Assembly: GCA_029851415.1 (NCBI GenBank)
Contig: CM056742.1
Location: 59,298,454-59,362,453 of the forward strand
From: Eretmocerus hayati
Taxonomy: Eukaryota; Arthropoda; Insecta; Hymenoptera; Aphelinidae
Length of the DNA: 64,000 nucleotides
Direction: 5' to 3'
Made by a program: the position numbers and the translations under genes
Shown: in pieces, positions 36,804 to 47,628 of the stretch
Layout: every line of letters begins with the position of its first letter
Numbering within the stretch: position 1 is the first letter of the stretch
Notes under the pieces: generated by a model
What the model was told of the DNA's origin: nothing
Seen by the model: the letters and a program-made list of their open reading frames with translations, nothing else
Databases searched by the model: none

Positions 36804-36909
36804 TGAAAGGGGCCGTGGGAGAGGGGGAGAGCAATTTCAACGTGTGATTTTCATATACCCTCAATGCTCTCCGCTCAGACGGTTCCCCATGTATTTTGAA
36901 TAGGCAGAG

Positions 36910-38000
36910 TGTTCGATTATATTTAAAATTCGTGAATTTTCGTGTAGCACAACTACTGAATCAATCTCTTCCTGCTGACCACATGCCTGTGCCAGAGTGT
37001 GCCGTGAGAGGGAGAGACCCTCCGCGCTGCACTATCATTGTTAACCCATAGAACCAAGACCATCGAAAAAGGGGTCGATATCTTGTTGTTTGACTCGATA
37101 CGCTCCTTTCGAGGTTGCGATTAGGCGTAATGCACTTGAAATCTTATGAAACATCCCAAAACGTCACTTATTACACCGTTCATGCAGAGCGTCCTAAAAA
37201 GATCTCTCACAATTTTTGTAATTTATGAATATTCTAGGAGAGTGGTCTTTGACAGAGGAGTGCTATGTTCCCCACTGAGGAGCCTCGTGGGCTCAAACGT
37301 GATCAAAAATTCAGTAATTGGAACATAGTGTTCGTACAGTAACGAGTCATTTTCACCAATTTGGAAATTTGTCCGAACAATGTTTTGAAAGTGGTCGGAA
37401 AACCCAGAGACTGTAAGGAGACCTCAATAACCATACAAAACAGTTAGGTGTGGTTTAAAACAAGATTATGGATTTCTGAGGGGCATGGATATTGATTCAG
37501 ATTCCGAAAGTAAACATATGATCCGTAGCTCCTGCAGGACCCACCAGTCGTCTCTAAGTTAAAATCAAACCCTGGCAGAGAATCGCTCCACTCGAGTTCA
37601 CCAGCTATTGAGATGAATCCAACAGGATTTCCCTCGTGATCGACTAAGCTAGGAGATATGTTTTTCTGATTTTCTTACAGACGCGAAGAATTGGTAAGGC
37701 AATGGTGGAAGCCGAACGCAGATTTTGCCGATAGCAATTCGGAGAATCAGCTTGTCCCCCTTTTCAGGCGCACCGTAACCTCCCAAAATCACTGTCATCA
37801 TGTTTAGCAGGCCAAAATACATTGGAATCATGGTTCTGAAATTCTCCTGGCCCACTACAAGAACGCGACACCAAAGCGATTAATTTAGAGAATTACAGGA
37901 GAACGCTGAAAACACAGTTTATTGTCGAATGACTTCCTTGCGATTCGAGGAAAATCGTGATTTCAAACAACAAATCCAGGTTTCCAAGAGTTTATTTGAT
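36910..38000. other. Interval without recognised gene
   Basis: Only short frames without motifs occur. The right edge borders the helicase remnant that received element B. Confidence 0.4.
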
Positions 38001-38454
38001 ATATTCCGAGAGTGTGTTGGATCATGAGATGATGAGAACATGTTAGAAAGCCTACTCAAGCTCAATAATAGAGGTCATAGCCGAAAGAGAGTCTTGGCAA
38101 GACGCTCACCTTTTCCTCAATTCCTTGGTTCCAGATCAAATTGATATTTACTTCGTATCAGATGATGGAGTGGATAATGATGGTAGAGCGAAGGCCACGG
38201 TATAAGACTCACAGACGATAGCGATTGGATTACGGTTGCAGCAACCTTGGCCGATGTATCGGCAGCAAAGATTGAACTAGGCGATAAGGATCTTGATCCA
38301 GTCCATGATTGGACTGAAACTGTCGATACCCTGATATGAAGGATGATCTAACATTTATTGGAAAAAAAGAGAGCTGGTAGGGAATCAGTGAGAACATAAC
38401 TTAGCCTCGAATATCACTTTCAACATGAAACAATACAGATTACTATCTCTTTGA

Positions 38455-38797
38455 GAGGATCAAATCTCTCCAGGACGAAATTGTGATGAAGGATTTGGTA
38501 TCATTCAAGGCAATGCGTGCACTGGAGGAAGTCGTATCATCAGTGGAGTGGTATCGCGAATAAATTGTGGGCTGAGCCCAGATTCCGAACTTTTGATGGT
38601 CCTTACTGGTGGAGCTGTAAATAATATCAACGGGCAAACTCTCCGTAGCACCTGTGGAACCCTTCCAGATGATGGATTCCTACCTGACATGGTTAGAGGA
38701 ACGACGATCGCATTCAATGATCAATTTAGAAGAATGCACGACGTTATCATTGATGAGGTGAGTATGTTGCGTCTGAACTTGGTCTTCGAAGTCGATT
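38455..38797 (+). pseudogene. PIF1-like helicase remnant, left of element B
   Basis: The text reads a damaged Walker A (GNACTGGSRII), then SPDSELLMVLTGGAVNNING, QTLRSTCGTLPDDGFLPD and DVIIDEVSML (Walker B), the start of a PIF1-family helicase. It is open except for point decay of the P-loop, where GKS is replaced. The C-terminal part lies beyond element B at about 56900-57100, so B split an already decayed gene. Confidence 0.75.
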
Positions 38798-38830
38798 AGA
38801 GATCATAATAAGCTAAGCCCCAATATTCTC

Positions 38831-39282
38831 AGTAGTGGATATAGGCCAGTCCGAGCACACACCAGGTATGGAGAGACGCCGCGCCAGGAGGGGTAGCAGG
38901 TGGCACCAGGTGTCAGGGCGCCAGGTGCCAGGTGGCACCAGGTGTCAGGGCACCAGGTGTCAGGGCACCAGGTGTGAGGGCAGTAGGTGTGAGGGCTTTA
39001 GGTGTCAGGGTAGCAGCTGTGAGGGCCCTGAGGGCAGTAGCTGTGAGGGCCCCAGGTTTGAAGGCACTAGGTCGCTCCAGGGGGAGGGTCCCGGGATACA
39101 GAGCACCGAGAGCCGTGTTGTACCAAGTGTCTGGGAATTACACTAGGGATGCAGGGCATCGGGGGAATAGTTCCAAGTATGCAGTCCTGTACCATTTCCA
39201 CACCACCCCGGAGGTAGGTACATTGGTGCGTTTTTGTTTTTCACCAAGGTGAAGGCGGTGTCCCCAAGAGGCCTAATCCGCC
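38831..39282. repeat. Left terminal inverted repeat of element B
   Basis: All 452 bp match the reverse complement of 56046-56497 at every point I compared, and both ends carry the same 106-codon shadow frame. The outer end begins AGTAGTGG. The inner border is ...GCCTAATCCGCC, after which the two copies diverge. GC content is far above the element interior. Confidence 0.9.
38896..39060. repeat. Minisatellite inside the terminal repeat, unit about 16 bp
   Basis: Variants of GTCAGGGCACCAGGTG repeat about ten times with drift to GTGAGGGCAGTAGGT. The same array, reversed, is at 56268-56432. The repeat forms long open frames that should not be read as proteins. Confidence 0.8.
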
Positions 39283-40060
39283 GCGAATATTGTATCAATT
39301 GAGTATCCCATGACTTGGGATCGTTCATTTGCCGGTGATCGGATTCATAGCAATTATATGAAGCGATCTATGTGTCTTAAGGGAAGCAACAGGAATCAGC
39401 TGGTATGGTATAAAACACACCCATTATAGATAAGTAAGACGCGAGGACATCCAACAACATGACCATGCGTGTGTTCAAGATATTTGAAAGAAGAAGAAGA
39501 AGACAAGGAATGTGAGAGGAACTGCAAACGTGTTCAGAAAGAGCACAACGATCAAACTTCACCACCACGAGTAACCTCCCCAAAACAGTCTGAGTTCTGA
39601 GGTAATCTCCAGAATCTGATTATGCTCAGGATGTGTGGGAGAAGTTTCGAATCAATTTGGGAGAAAATATAACCCTATTTAAAGTCACACTACACATCGT
39701 TGGTATTGAGACACGTAAGAAGATAATATTCAGCGCAAACGATGAACTGATCATCATATGCTATTGAGCAGTCAATCGCTCATTGATAAAGAATATACCA
39801 CAGACAACAGCGATGCAAACTCAGCACCATTCAGCTAAAAACACACTTCTAACTGTGATACCCTCTACAGTTATAGTTGTAGCGCCTGCATGAATTTGGC
39901 AATGAGTGTTTCTACGACTCACAAACAATGTACTGATGCAGCTCCTCAGAAATCACAAAGGAACTTTTATTTACTTGAGCAACAATTACTTTCGGTGTTA
40001 TTAGTGTCACAGCGCAAGGAGTGATTAGGATGTAGAAAAAAATTTACATTCTCATTTGAT
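39283..40060. other. Subterminal region of element B without recognised gene
   Basis: I see no coding text. It separates the left terminal repeat from the polymerase fragment. Confidence 0.4.
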
Positions 40061-40095
40061 TGAATACTCATGGACAATCTCACAGACCAGGGGGA

Positions 40096-40195
40096 AACGA
40101 ACTTCCAACACCACGACAAAGTGTCACGTTTGTGAGAAACCTTTCACGACTCAAGACGCCAGAGTTCGGGACCTCTGTCATCTTGCTGGAAGGTA
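40096..40195 (+). pseudogene. Zinc-finger fragment of an A-type polymerase
   Basis: The text KCHVCEKPFTTQDARVRDLC followed by HLAG matches KCHICQKAFTHADKRVRDHC plus HSTG in the polymerase of Polinton A. In both, a GTAAGT donor follows almost at once, offset by about one codon. Only this short piece is recognisable. It lies inside element B although the main B polymerase belongs to another lineage. A 50-codon open stretch (40216-40365) follows, of unknown meaning. Confidence 0.6.
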
Positions 40196-40393
40196 AGTCA
40201 ATTTATCTTTTCTCGGACCCTAGAAGAATACCATTTGAAAGAAGATGACGACGCCTCTGTGGATCCTCTACCTCGGAAATACGACGGAGCATTTTGGCTT
40301 TACACTTTACATATTATGATGAATGAACGACTGTTCTATTACGAACGTAAGCAGATTTTCCCATGAGACCTAAGTTTCTATACATGTTTTCAC

Positions 40394-41188
40394 TTATTGA
40401 TTTTTACTCGACAAAAGGTCTTGCAACTTCTTGAGAATGATGGGCAGTCCGAATGCGGAAATTTCTGCTAAAAATAAATTTCTGTGTTTAGTGTCAAGAC
40501 CATCTGTACTGTTAGGGAATTTGGCATGGATATATTCGCAAATAGTATCGCTATGGGCAACATAGTATTGTTTGAATTTTCTGAAATCTTTGAGGAGCTC
40601 AAGTGAGCTTTCCCCCTGTTCCGCAATTCGATATACCAGGTATTTTACAATGGATTGACTGAGTTGATTAACGCCTTTGAGAAGAGATTCCAGTGTTGTT
40701 AGATGGATATCTATCAAATGTCTTTGGGAATACAAGCCATCAAATGTTGTTGTCTGCAGGATAACTGAGGGAGGAGTAATGTATGGTTTCTTACTTGGTG
40801 AGGTACTATCGATCTTTGAGCAAACAGTTACTCTCTCGTCGATAATTACTGCCTTAGTTCCAAATCTTGAGTCGAGTGTCAAATCATGCGATGGTAGGGA
40901 AAGCTTGATGGGTTTTCTGATATCTCGGTTAAATTGTTGTTGGTTGTGGAAATAATTGACGATTATCTCAAATTGCTCTTTGAAATTTCCCCATCCAATT
41001 GAGTCAAATGTCACAGGATTGTGAGAACTCGGAATTTGAACAACTTGTCGAAATTCTCCATCATCATATCTCAAGCCCGTACAAATACTTTTGGTGCTTG
41101 ATCTGTTCAATGTGTAGGTGGTAGATAGAAACAAATTAGGGAGTTCACAGTTGTCTCGATAGTCACCACTAGATCGACAGCGAGCCAT
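40394..41188 (-). CDS. Element B protein of 264 residues, unknown function
   Basis: The frame is intact from ATG 41188 to the stop at 40394. The first 140 residues look beta-rich with VTFDSIGWGNFKEQFEIIVN and LSLPSHDLTLDSRFGTKAVI; the rest is helical (LLKGVNQLSQSIVKYLVYRI) and ends KLQDLLSSKNQ. I see no catalytic motif, signal peptide or membrane segment. I do not recognise the family. Its size and intact state in a recently inserted element make it a real gene candidate. Confidence 0.7.
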   Translation of the reverse strand: MARCRSSGDYRDNCELPNLFLSTTYTLNRSSTKSICTGLRYDDGEFRQVVQIPSSHNPVTFDSIGWGNFKEQFEIIVNYFHNQQQFNRDIRKPIKLSLPSHDLTLDSRFGTKAVIIDERVTVCSKIDSTSPSKKPYITPPSVILQTTTFDGLYSQRHLIDIHLTTLESLLKGVNQLSQSIVKYLVYRIAEQGESSLELLKDFRKFKQYYVAHSDTICEYIHAKFPNSTDGLDTKHRNLFLAEISAFGLPIILKKLQDLLSSKNQ

Positions 41189-41199
41189 TCTTAGGAGTA

Positions 41200-41920
41200 C
41201 TCTTACGAACGGTCAGAGCCTAACTAAGTGAATTCAATGCTGTAAGGTACCTCCTACCACCAGAAGGGAGATGTGTTCAACAAAATGTGGCGGGAGATCA
41301 TCCCCTTACAATTCTCCAGTGGTACGAACAATCATAAAATTTCTGAGGGATTGACGCCCCTTTCCAGTGAGTGTAGCAGCTGCTGATTCCCTCTTCAAGG
41401 GACAGGCCTCATAGGTTAATATAGAAACTTAGAATCAGGAAGCTTAGGGAAGCGTGCACTGATTCATTATACATTCACAAACAGTTGTATAACAGGCCAT
41501 TAATAACACTGTATAGAGTCACAGTTCCGGTAATGAAGTGTCTGAAACATTGTGTACATGAGGAGCCAGATAGGCCATGATTCACTTTTATGTAATTGTG
41601 GCAACTGGGACAATAATTTCGATGATAAGGTAATTCAGCCCTGAAAGTAGTTCAAGTTGAGTAAATACGGTGAATTTCGACCCGTCGACGATGTTATGTT
41701 TCATTTGAATGAGTGTGTAGGCCAAAATATTATACAAAGCTGTAGCTGACTCTCATAATATTACCGATGAAGAATATGGAACTGTATGACAGCAAGTTTC
41801 TATTAAAGGCTGATGGGCTATTCTCCGTTACCGAAAAAAGCAGCTGTGAAGCAGTGGATGATTAGAAAACAAAGTGAGAGTTCTCTGTTTGTCTCGAGGG
41901 GCGATTGTTAGGGGTTTTCC
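41200..41920. other. Interval of element B without recognised gene
   Basis: No long frame is present on either strand. It contains the likely promoter for the minus-strand gene ending at 40394. Confidence 0.4.
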
Positions 41921-41922
41921 TT

Positions 41923-42372
41923 GGAGGGTCATGATGAATTACCGACGCTCGTATACCGAAACGAGAGAAAAGAGCATGAATATTTAATGAGCCCTACTGC
42001 CATCCAAGCATTAGTGAATTACTCACAATGATCTGGATACATCACCATTTCTATAGACTAGAATATCGTGGGTATCAGCTACAGCTTTTCGACAACATTC
42101 TGTTCCATATTCAAATGACTCTTAATAGTATCAATCGGACGAGGTCCATATCTACTCAGCTTGAGCCACTGTCATGAACTACCGGGTCACGAAAGTGGTT
42201 GTAGGAATAGAAATATTTACGTAGAATTAAATTAGCGGCTATCTCACTCCTTTTGTGTGATGTATCAAACGTTTTATCATAGGTCCCAAACCTACACAAC
42301 TATATTTTGCTTCCCTTACACAGCTGTTCCACGTATGAATAATAATGAGGCCATTTTCTCGGAGGTCTCAGC
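41923..42372 (+). repeat. Internal direct repeat of element B, left copy
   Basis: This segment matches 54052-54502 in two blocks separated by about 140 bp of unlike sequence: 41923-42090 (GACGCTCGTATACC, AGAGCATGAATATTTAATGA) and 42228-42372 (GGCTATCTCACTCCTTTTGT, CACGTATGAATAATAATGAG). The copy includes the ATG and first codons (MNNNEAI) of the gene at 54465, then loses the frame after about 18 codons. It looks like a duplicated promoter and leader. Confidence 0.8.
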
Positions 42373-43435
42373 CTCCATATCCATGACCTAGTAGTAAGGC
42401 GTTTTTCTCTGGAAGTTATCATGGAGTTACATCTCAGCAACAATGAGAGCAAACTGTGTGGCAACTATACCTCTCAAAAGCAAGTGAAGAGTGATCCTCT
42501 CCCTCAATGAGACTAGCTTCGCATTAGTTGGTAAAAATCCTTATCAGAGTGTGACTATGGAACAGTTCGAAATGTTTACTATGCGGATCATTTTACTTTT
42601 GACGATGTGTTATTTTATAGTTTGATGATATGAATTCGAATACTCATCCAAGTATCTGACAGACACTTACAGTCTCAATGATTCATCCATAACAAGTACC
42701 ATGATAGATATATGGCGTGTAAAGATCATAAAATAAAAATTTGAATGACTGCCTCTTTACTGATAGTAGATAGTGCTTTCTATGAAGACTTCCTGCCGAT
42801 TGAAATATATTCATCAAATAAGCAGATCAAAATGTCTTTTACCATTCTTGATATATATGTAGTTGCATTTCATGATATCTATCTACGGATTTGCTTTATT
42901 ATGAGTGGTATTTTTGTAATGAATACGAGGAATTTGTTTCAAAAGTACTTTTTATTAAGTGAATCATGATACAAGGATAATGACAAGCTGCTGTTCAATC
43001 ATTTCAAGCTTGTTACAATAGAGAATTTTGCATAGCCCTCACTCAACACACTTACAATGAATACACTTCATAAGCTTTTGATGAAATCTTACAACTCTCT
43101 TGTCGAGAATGATCCACGAAATTTACGTGAAACTTTCACCATAACACATGTGATGCAGAATAATTATTGTATACGTTCCACAGCAGAGGAAGTTATTCTA
43201 TTGTAAACGTTTAGAACTCCATCGCAAGCATTTACAATTATCACGTAGACATCGGAGGTGATGTTGCGATTCAGGTGGTGATCCGTGACTGTAAAAGTAT
43301 GATAATACTAATAGCAGCTATGTGAAGCGCAGACCAGTGAGCTCCTAGTATGGTTTGATCGTTGTCTATCGTCGCAGGAGTAATCAAAATCCTTGAAATC
43401 TGATTCACAGATACTGAGTGTACTCAGAATCTTCG
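42373..43435. other. Interval of element B without recognised gene
   Basis: AT-rich, only short frames. The 74-codon frame at 42745-42969 has no support from motifs or neighbours. Confidence 0.4.
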
Positions 43436-43441
43436 GAGTAT

Positions 43442-44137
43442 TCATACAGTAGATTCGTGCACCTCAGCCATAGTTTCATAAATGTGCTCACTACCAGAAT
43501 CACTCGACGAAGTGGATACTCTGCGAACTTGATTTGAGCCTTCAGGATTCTCTATTTTGATATTCTTTCGATCCTTATGATACTTCTGCAAACGAGATAG
43601 GATATCACTGAAATCGTGGTGGCTGATCGTTTCCAATGTAGAGGTTGAGAGTGATATCAACCACGCACGAACGAGGTGGGCTCGTCTTGTTGTGCAGTAG
43701 GATTCGGCACGCACTCTTTTAAGAGCTATGTGGAACCAACACAAGTTTTCACACATGAATTTGGGTTGTAGCTCGTACGTATTGACCCCTGCATAGTTCT
43801 CAATATTAATGATTTTACGAGCCATGACACCCTCTAAGAACTTTTCTCCTGGTTCACCTCGTGTGTAAACATTGTCTACGCTTCTTGCCAATCTACGTAA
43901 GTCATACTGGAATTTGTTGTAAGAAATCCAGCCATCGTTCCATTCCATACCGTTACAAACACGGGTATAGTAATTCGTGATTCTTTTCACTTCATTTGGC
44001 AGATCCTCGAAGCGATGTGGGGGTAGTACTATCCAGTGTGCGGACAAATCGCCTTTAAGAGACAACACTGTCACTTCTTTTGGTATGTATCTATTGAAGC
44101 GATCTTGGAATGCGACAATTTCAATGATGATGTCCAT
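43442..44137 (-). CDS. Exonuclease-like orphan protein of element B
   Basis: An intact frame of 231 codons starts at ATG 44137. Features in order are DIIIEIVAFQ, YIPKEVTVLSL, HWIVLPPHRFEDLP, the W-N-D-G-W-I-S-Y turn, VYTRGEPGEKFLEG, IINIENY and CTTRRAHLVRAWL, then a Ser-rich tail. This order parallels the gene at 503-1298 (VDIQGF, EELAIV, W-N-S-G, IYVKGAEKKRW, IINMEEI, CAVKNAYSLRNWF), so the two are distant homologues. The fold may be a degenerate DEDD exonuclease; that is inference. The B copy has no intron. Confidence 0.7.
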   Translation of the reverse strand: MDIIIEIVAFQDRFNRYIPKEVTVLSLKGDLSAHWIVLPPHRFEDLPNEVKRITNYYTRVCNGMEWNDGWISYNKFQYDLRRLARSVDNVYTRGEPGEKFLEGVMARKIINIENYAGVNTYELQPKFMCENLCWFHIALKRVRAESYCTTRRAHLVRAWLISLSTSTLETISHHDFSDILSRLQKYHKDRKNIKIENPEGSNQVRRVSTSSSDSGSEHIYETMAEVHESTV

Positions 44138-44703
44138 TTCAAAAGATACCTACCACCAGTTGGAAATGAACTGAGATAGCATAGTTGCACACCTTAATAT
44201 ACCCTGCTCAAGCATCCCCTCCATGATACCATCCCTCACAGAGTCCTCCACGATACCATCCCTCACAGAGCCCTCCCTTCATTGAAATTACAGCAGCTGT
44301 TCCTAGTACTAGGGAGTGAATGTGATTCAGCTGTCCTTCGACACGATTCTTCAGCTTTAGTGATAGTTTAGTTAAACACTCATTTCCTACGATTCTTATC
44401 GTTCATAGTTTGCAGCTATTATTCAATTTTGCAGCCCTCCACGTTACCATACCATTCGCCCTTTAAGAGGATTGTCTTAGATGAGTCCCATATTTGTACA
44501 TGAGGGTTCGCAAACATTTGTTACGATCATCTCAGAGTTTTCGCTTACCCCAAAGCTTTTTCCCAAAGCTTTTGCTGCCTCTCTCCCACCCTCTCTCTTT
44601 CATAGTTCTCTACTACTACATACGAGCCAATCCACAAAACACAGTGATTCGTCCGTTACGTCCTTTGTACATCGATTTTTCGCACCAATGGCTATATGGA
44701 TGA

Positions 44704-44938
44704 CTCCCGACCAGAACGACATAAGTCCACTTTTCCCATTTTTGGCAAATTAGCTTCAAAATTTTCTTGCGATAGGAAATTCGGATTGTTATTTGCAGTA
44801 ATTATACTTCTTTCATCATATAATGATTGTTTTTTACGATATTTTTTGCAAGGGACGTAATATTTTTCAATCATTTACACGTTTTATGCATTATTTTGCG
44901 ATATAAAATGGACTTATATCGTTCTGGTCCCCAAATTT
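44704..44938. repeat. Hairpin repeat around a CGTTCTGGT motif
   Basis: The left end CCAGAACGACATAAGTCCA recurs reversed as TGGACTTATATCGTTCTGG. Other direct copies of ATAYCGTTCTGGT lie at 45730 and 45905. It is probably a small MITE family. Confidence 0.55.
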
Positions 44939-46397
44939 TCTCGATTTCATTTCCGGACCAGAACGGATTTCGAGTCAGTGATCCGCATTTTGTTGACCAA
45001 GCAATCTGAAAGCACTGACGTTGATGAAAAATATATAATAATATGGTTCAAATCAGTTGGAGGTAGCTTACTCGAGAAGTCCAGTATTTTTACACTCAGT
45101 ATCTGACCTAATAAAATTTATTTGTAACTAGCAGAAGAATGGAACTGACAGTCGGGTAATGACGGATATTGACAGTGCAAGTTGATAATATTCAGAATGA
45201 TTTCCCAGAATAATTATGAATAAGACATGTTTACTCGACGATGAGTATAGGTATCATTCACATTGTTTTCAAAGAAGAAACTATGTATATAGATTATTGA
45301 GCCACTTGGTCCTTTGAAAATATCCTATCTCTGAAGAAATGATGAAAAACAAAAACCATAGCTAGTTCAAAATCGTAAGCTCTATCGACTCCATTTCTTC
45401 GACTGACCCTGTAAATCCGATCTCGTTACTGACGATGTAAGATGCCAAAAGTTCAATTTAGAGCCTCCAACAAGGTCACAATATGTTTGCTGACATCCAC
45501 GAAATCCTGATCGAGGCTCTTCCATACGTAAGAGTGTGAAGAAGGGAGCGATGAAGTTTGGGTTGATAATACCTCAAGGACTCGCTGCAACTAGCGGACG
45601 CAACCACCTCCACAACAGAGCCCCTAATTTCCAGTTTCTGTAAGTTGTTACTACTTAACGTAGCCCACAGAAACAGTATAATGGAGGATACGAGGTGTGA
45701 GAGTAATGTTTCCGTGCTCGAACATGGATTTATACCGTTCTGGTTCCAAAATAAGTCGAAACTTTTTTTTTCCGCCAAAAATGGTTATGTAGCTTGTGAT
45801 GCGCCAGAGTGCATTTTTACTCCCGGAGTTGCACATACATGTTTTTGCATCTATTCCTTATCGTTACCCGTCAAAAACTCAATTTTCACCAGAATGGACG
45901 TATGCCGTTCTGGTAGGGAACCGCCCATATATCAACTCCGCGACAAAGCAGACACCTGTTTTGAGATTCTATAACGAAGTTGTGACGAACTCAAGACTCA
46001 AAAACTGAAATAGACAGGAATGGTGGGGCATCAAATTTAAAAAATTACGAAATTCCGCGCGTGACATGACTTTCTCCCCTCAGTGTTAAGGGTTGGCATT
46101 TAGATGCAGTCTGGGATATCAGTATGATTCTTGTGGGGAAATGGCCCCTAATTCGAGACGACAATCACCTTAAAGGCAAATAATGTGCTCCCAACAGGTG
46201 TGAAACTATCTCCTATTCATGACGCATGACTACTAGGAAACCCGAGGAAATATCAAGAATCATTACCCATATGATGACATGAACGATTCTGAAGAGTTTC
46301 GATATAGGGAAGGCCTGTCTCTCGGTGCGGTATTGATGGATAATGCATGTTCAAAAATTACAGGGAAGTTAGAAGCTCCAATTCACGCGTATATGAG

Positions 46398-46627
46398 GTA
46401 ATCCTAGAAACTTTTTGACTTTTTGCCCCTAAAACTGAAAATACTGGAAAACACTGTGTACGTCTTTGGATTTTTTTCATTTGCCTTCCCTACAAATCCG
46501 GAGAGCCTTTGAACTTTTTGAAATATTTAATGGAACGCTTCATGACGCCTTCGTCCATAAAAATTTTCAATTGTCCCATTCAAACAGGTGATACTCTCAA
46601 ACGCGGTAGAGTCTGAGTGTAGCAAAG
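46398..46627. repeat. Dispersed repeat X, copy 1, inside element B
   Basis: GGTAATCCTAGAAACTTTTTGAC..., ACACTGTGTACGTCT, CCTTCGTCCATA and GAGTCTGAGTGTAGCAAAG also occur, in the same order, at 57665-57760 and 59157-59300. The other copy is interrupted by a transposon. The family spans at least 230 bp and has no coding text. Confidence 0.65.
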
Positions 46628-47628
46628 TGGATATGGTTTTCTGGTACTGTTATCTACAATTTCTCCGTATTTTGGATTGCATCCGTTGGTTACAGCAGCT
46701 GTACACCACCGAGAACAACGTAAATATACCATGAGTAACACTAATTTCATTCCGCTTTAACGCAGTTCCTTGATTCCTCCGTTGATGTACATGGGTCTAC
46801 GATAGATCGATTTCTTTGTTTTTGCATGAGTAACACAACGAGTTTATCGAGGTGTCCCTCTAGAATACACTGAAGCGTGTATGATTTTAAGAGCAGATGT
46901 AATGAATTTTCATCGAAATGGAGTGACAGGCCGTCCAATGCGTGTCATGGCTGAGTACATCGATGTACATCTTCCTGGAACAAAAATTCATATTTTTGGA
47001 TCATGAGAAACATGACCACAAAGTAACAGAATCCACTGTAGTAGACTAAAACCAGCTTAACGGCTCTTGAGAGTTGGACCGAGTGACATGTAATTTTGTC
47101 GATTCTCGGGTATTTTCTCGCGCTTGAGCGGTACTTGTATCTATCCACATCCACCAATCCAGTCCAAATTTGGTGTCCTTTTTAGGACATTCGTACAAAG
47201 AAAATTTGACTGCTTAGACCTCATTACACGTCACACAGTTCAAACGATGGTCACGTGACAGCTAAAGTCAAAAGTTCCTAGAATTTCCTCCTATACCACA
47301 TTGGAGCTGCTCGAAGGTTTCGCCATACTTTCGAATACCACTACCATCGTGTCAAATATTGAGATTTAAGTGGAAAGAATTGATTATTTTACAATCTCAA
47401 GTAGTGAAAGGGTCATGATGAAAATTGACGACGGTTCATATATAGATTATTTATTGAAAGACAAGATTACAATCATCACATCATTATCAATCATAAAAAG
47501 TATATATTTTTCATTTACGCAAATTCAAGCCCATCGAGATTATTATGCATATAAATAGTATATTCATTATCATATTCCGAAGTTGAGATTTACATCAATA
47601 TTGAATCGTTGTTAGACATCATTATCGC

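Larger units (their letters stand above)
44140..47625. other. Long interval of element B without recognised gene
   Basis: No convincing frame is present. Tandem-like text CCATGATACCATCCCTCACAG occurs twice at 44220-44275. The phrase CGTTCTGGT recurs at about 44916, 45734 and 45910 and, reversed, at 44706, so 44704-44938 forms a hairpin. A copy of a dispersed repeat lies at 46398-46627. The interval may carry old insertions rather than element genes. Confidence 0.45.

Noticed and set aside
38932..39252. 106-codon frame, identical at both ends of element B, as a gene
   Set aside because: It is a translation of the GC-rich 16-bp minisatellite in the terminal repeat. Its low-complexity Arg/Val/Ala text follows the repeat period.
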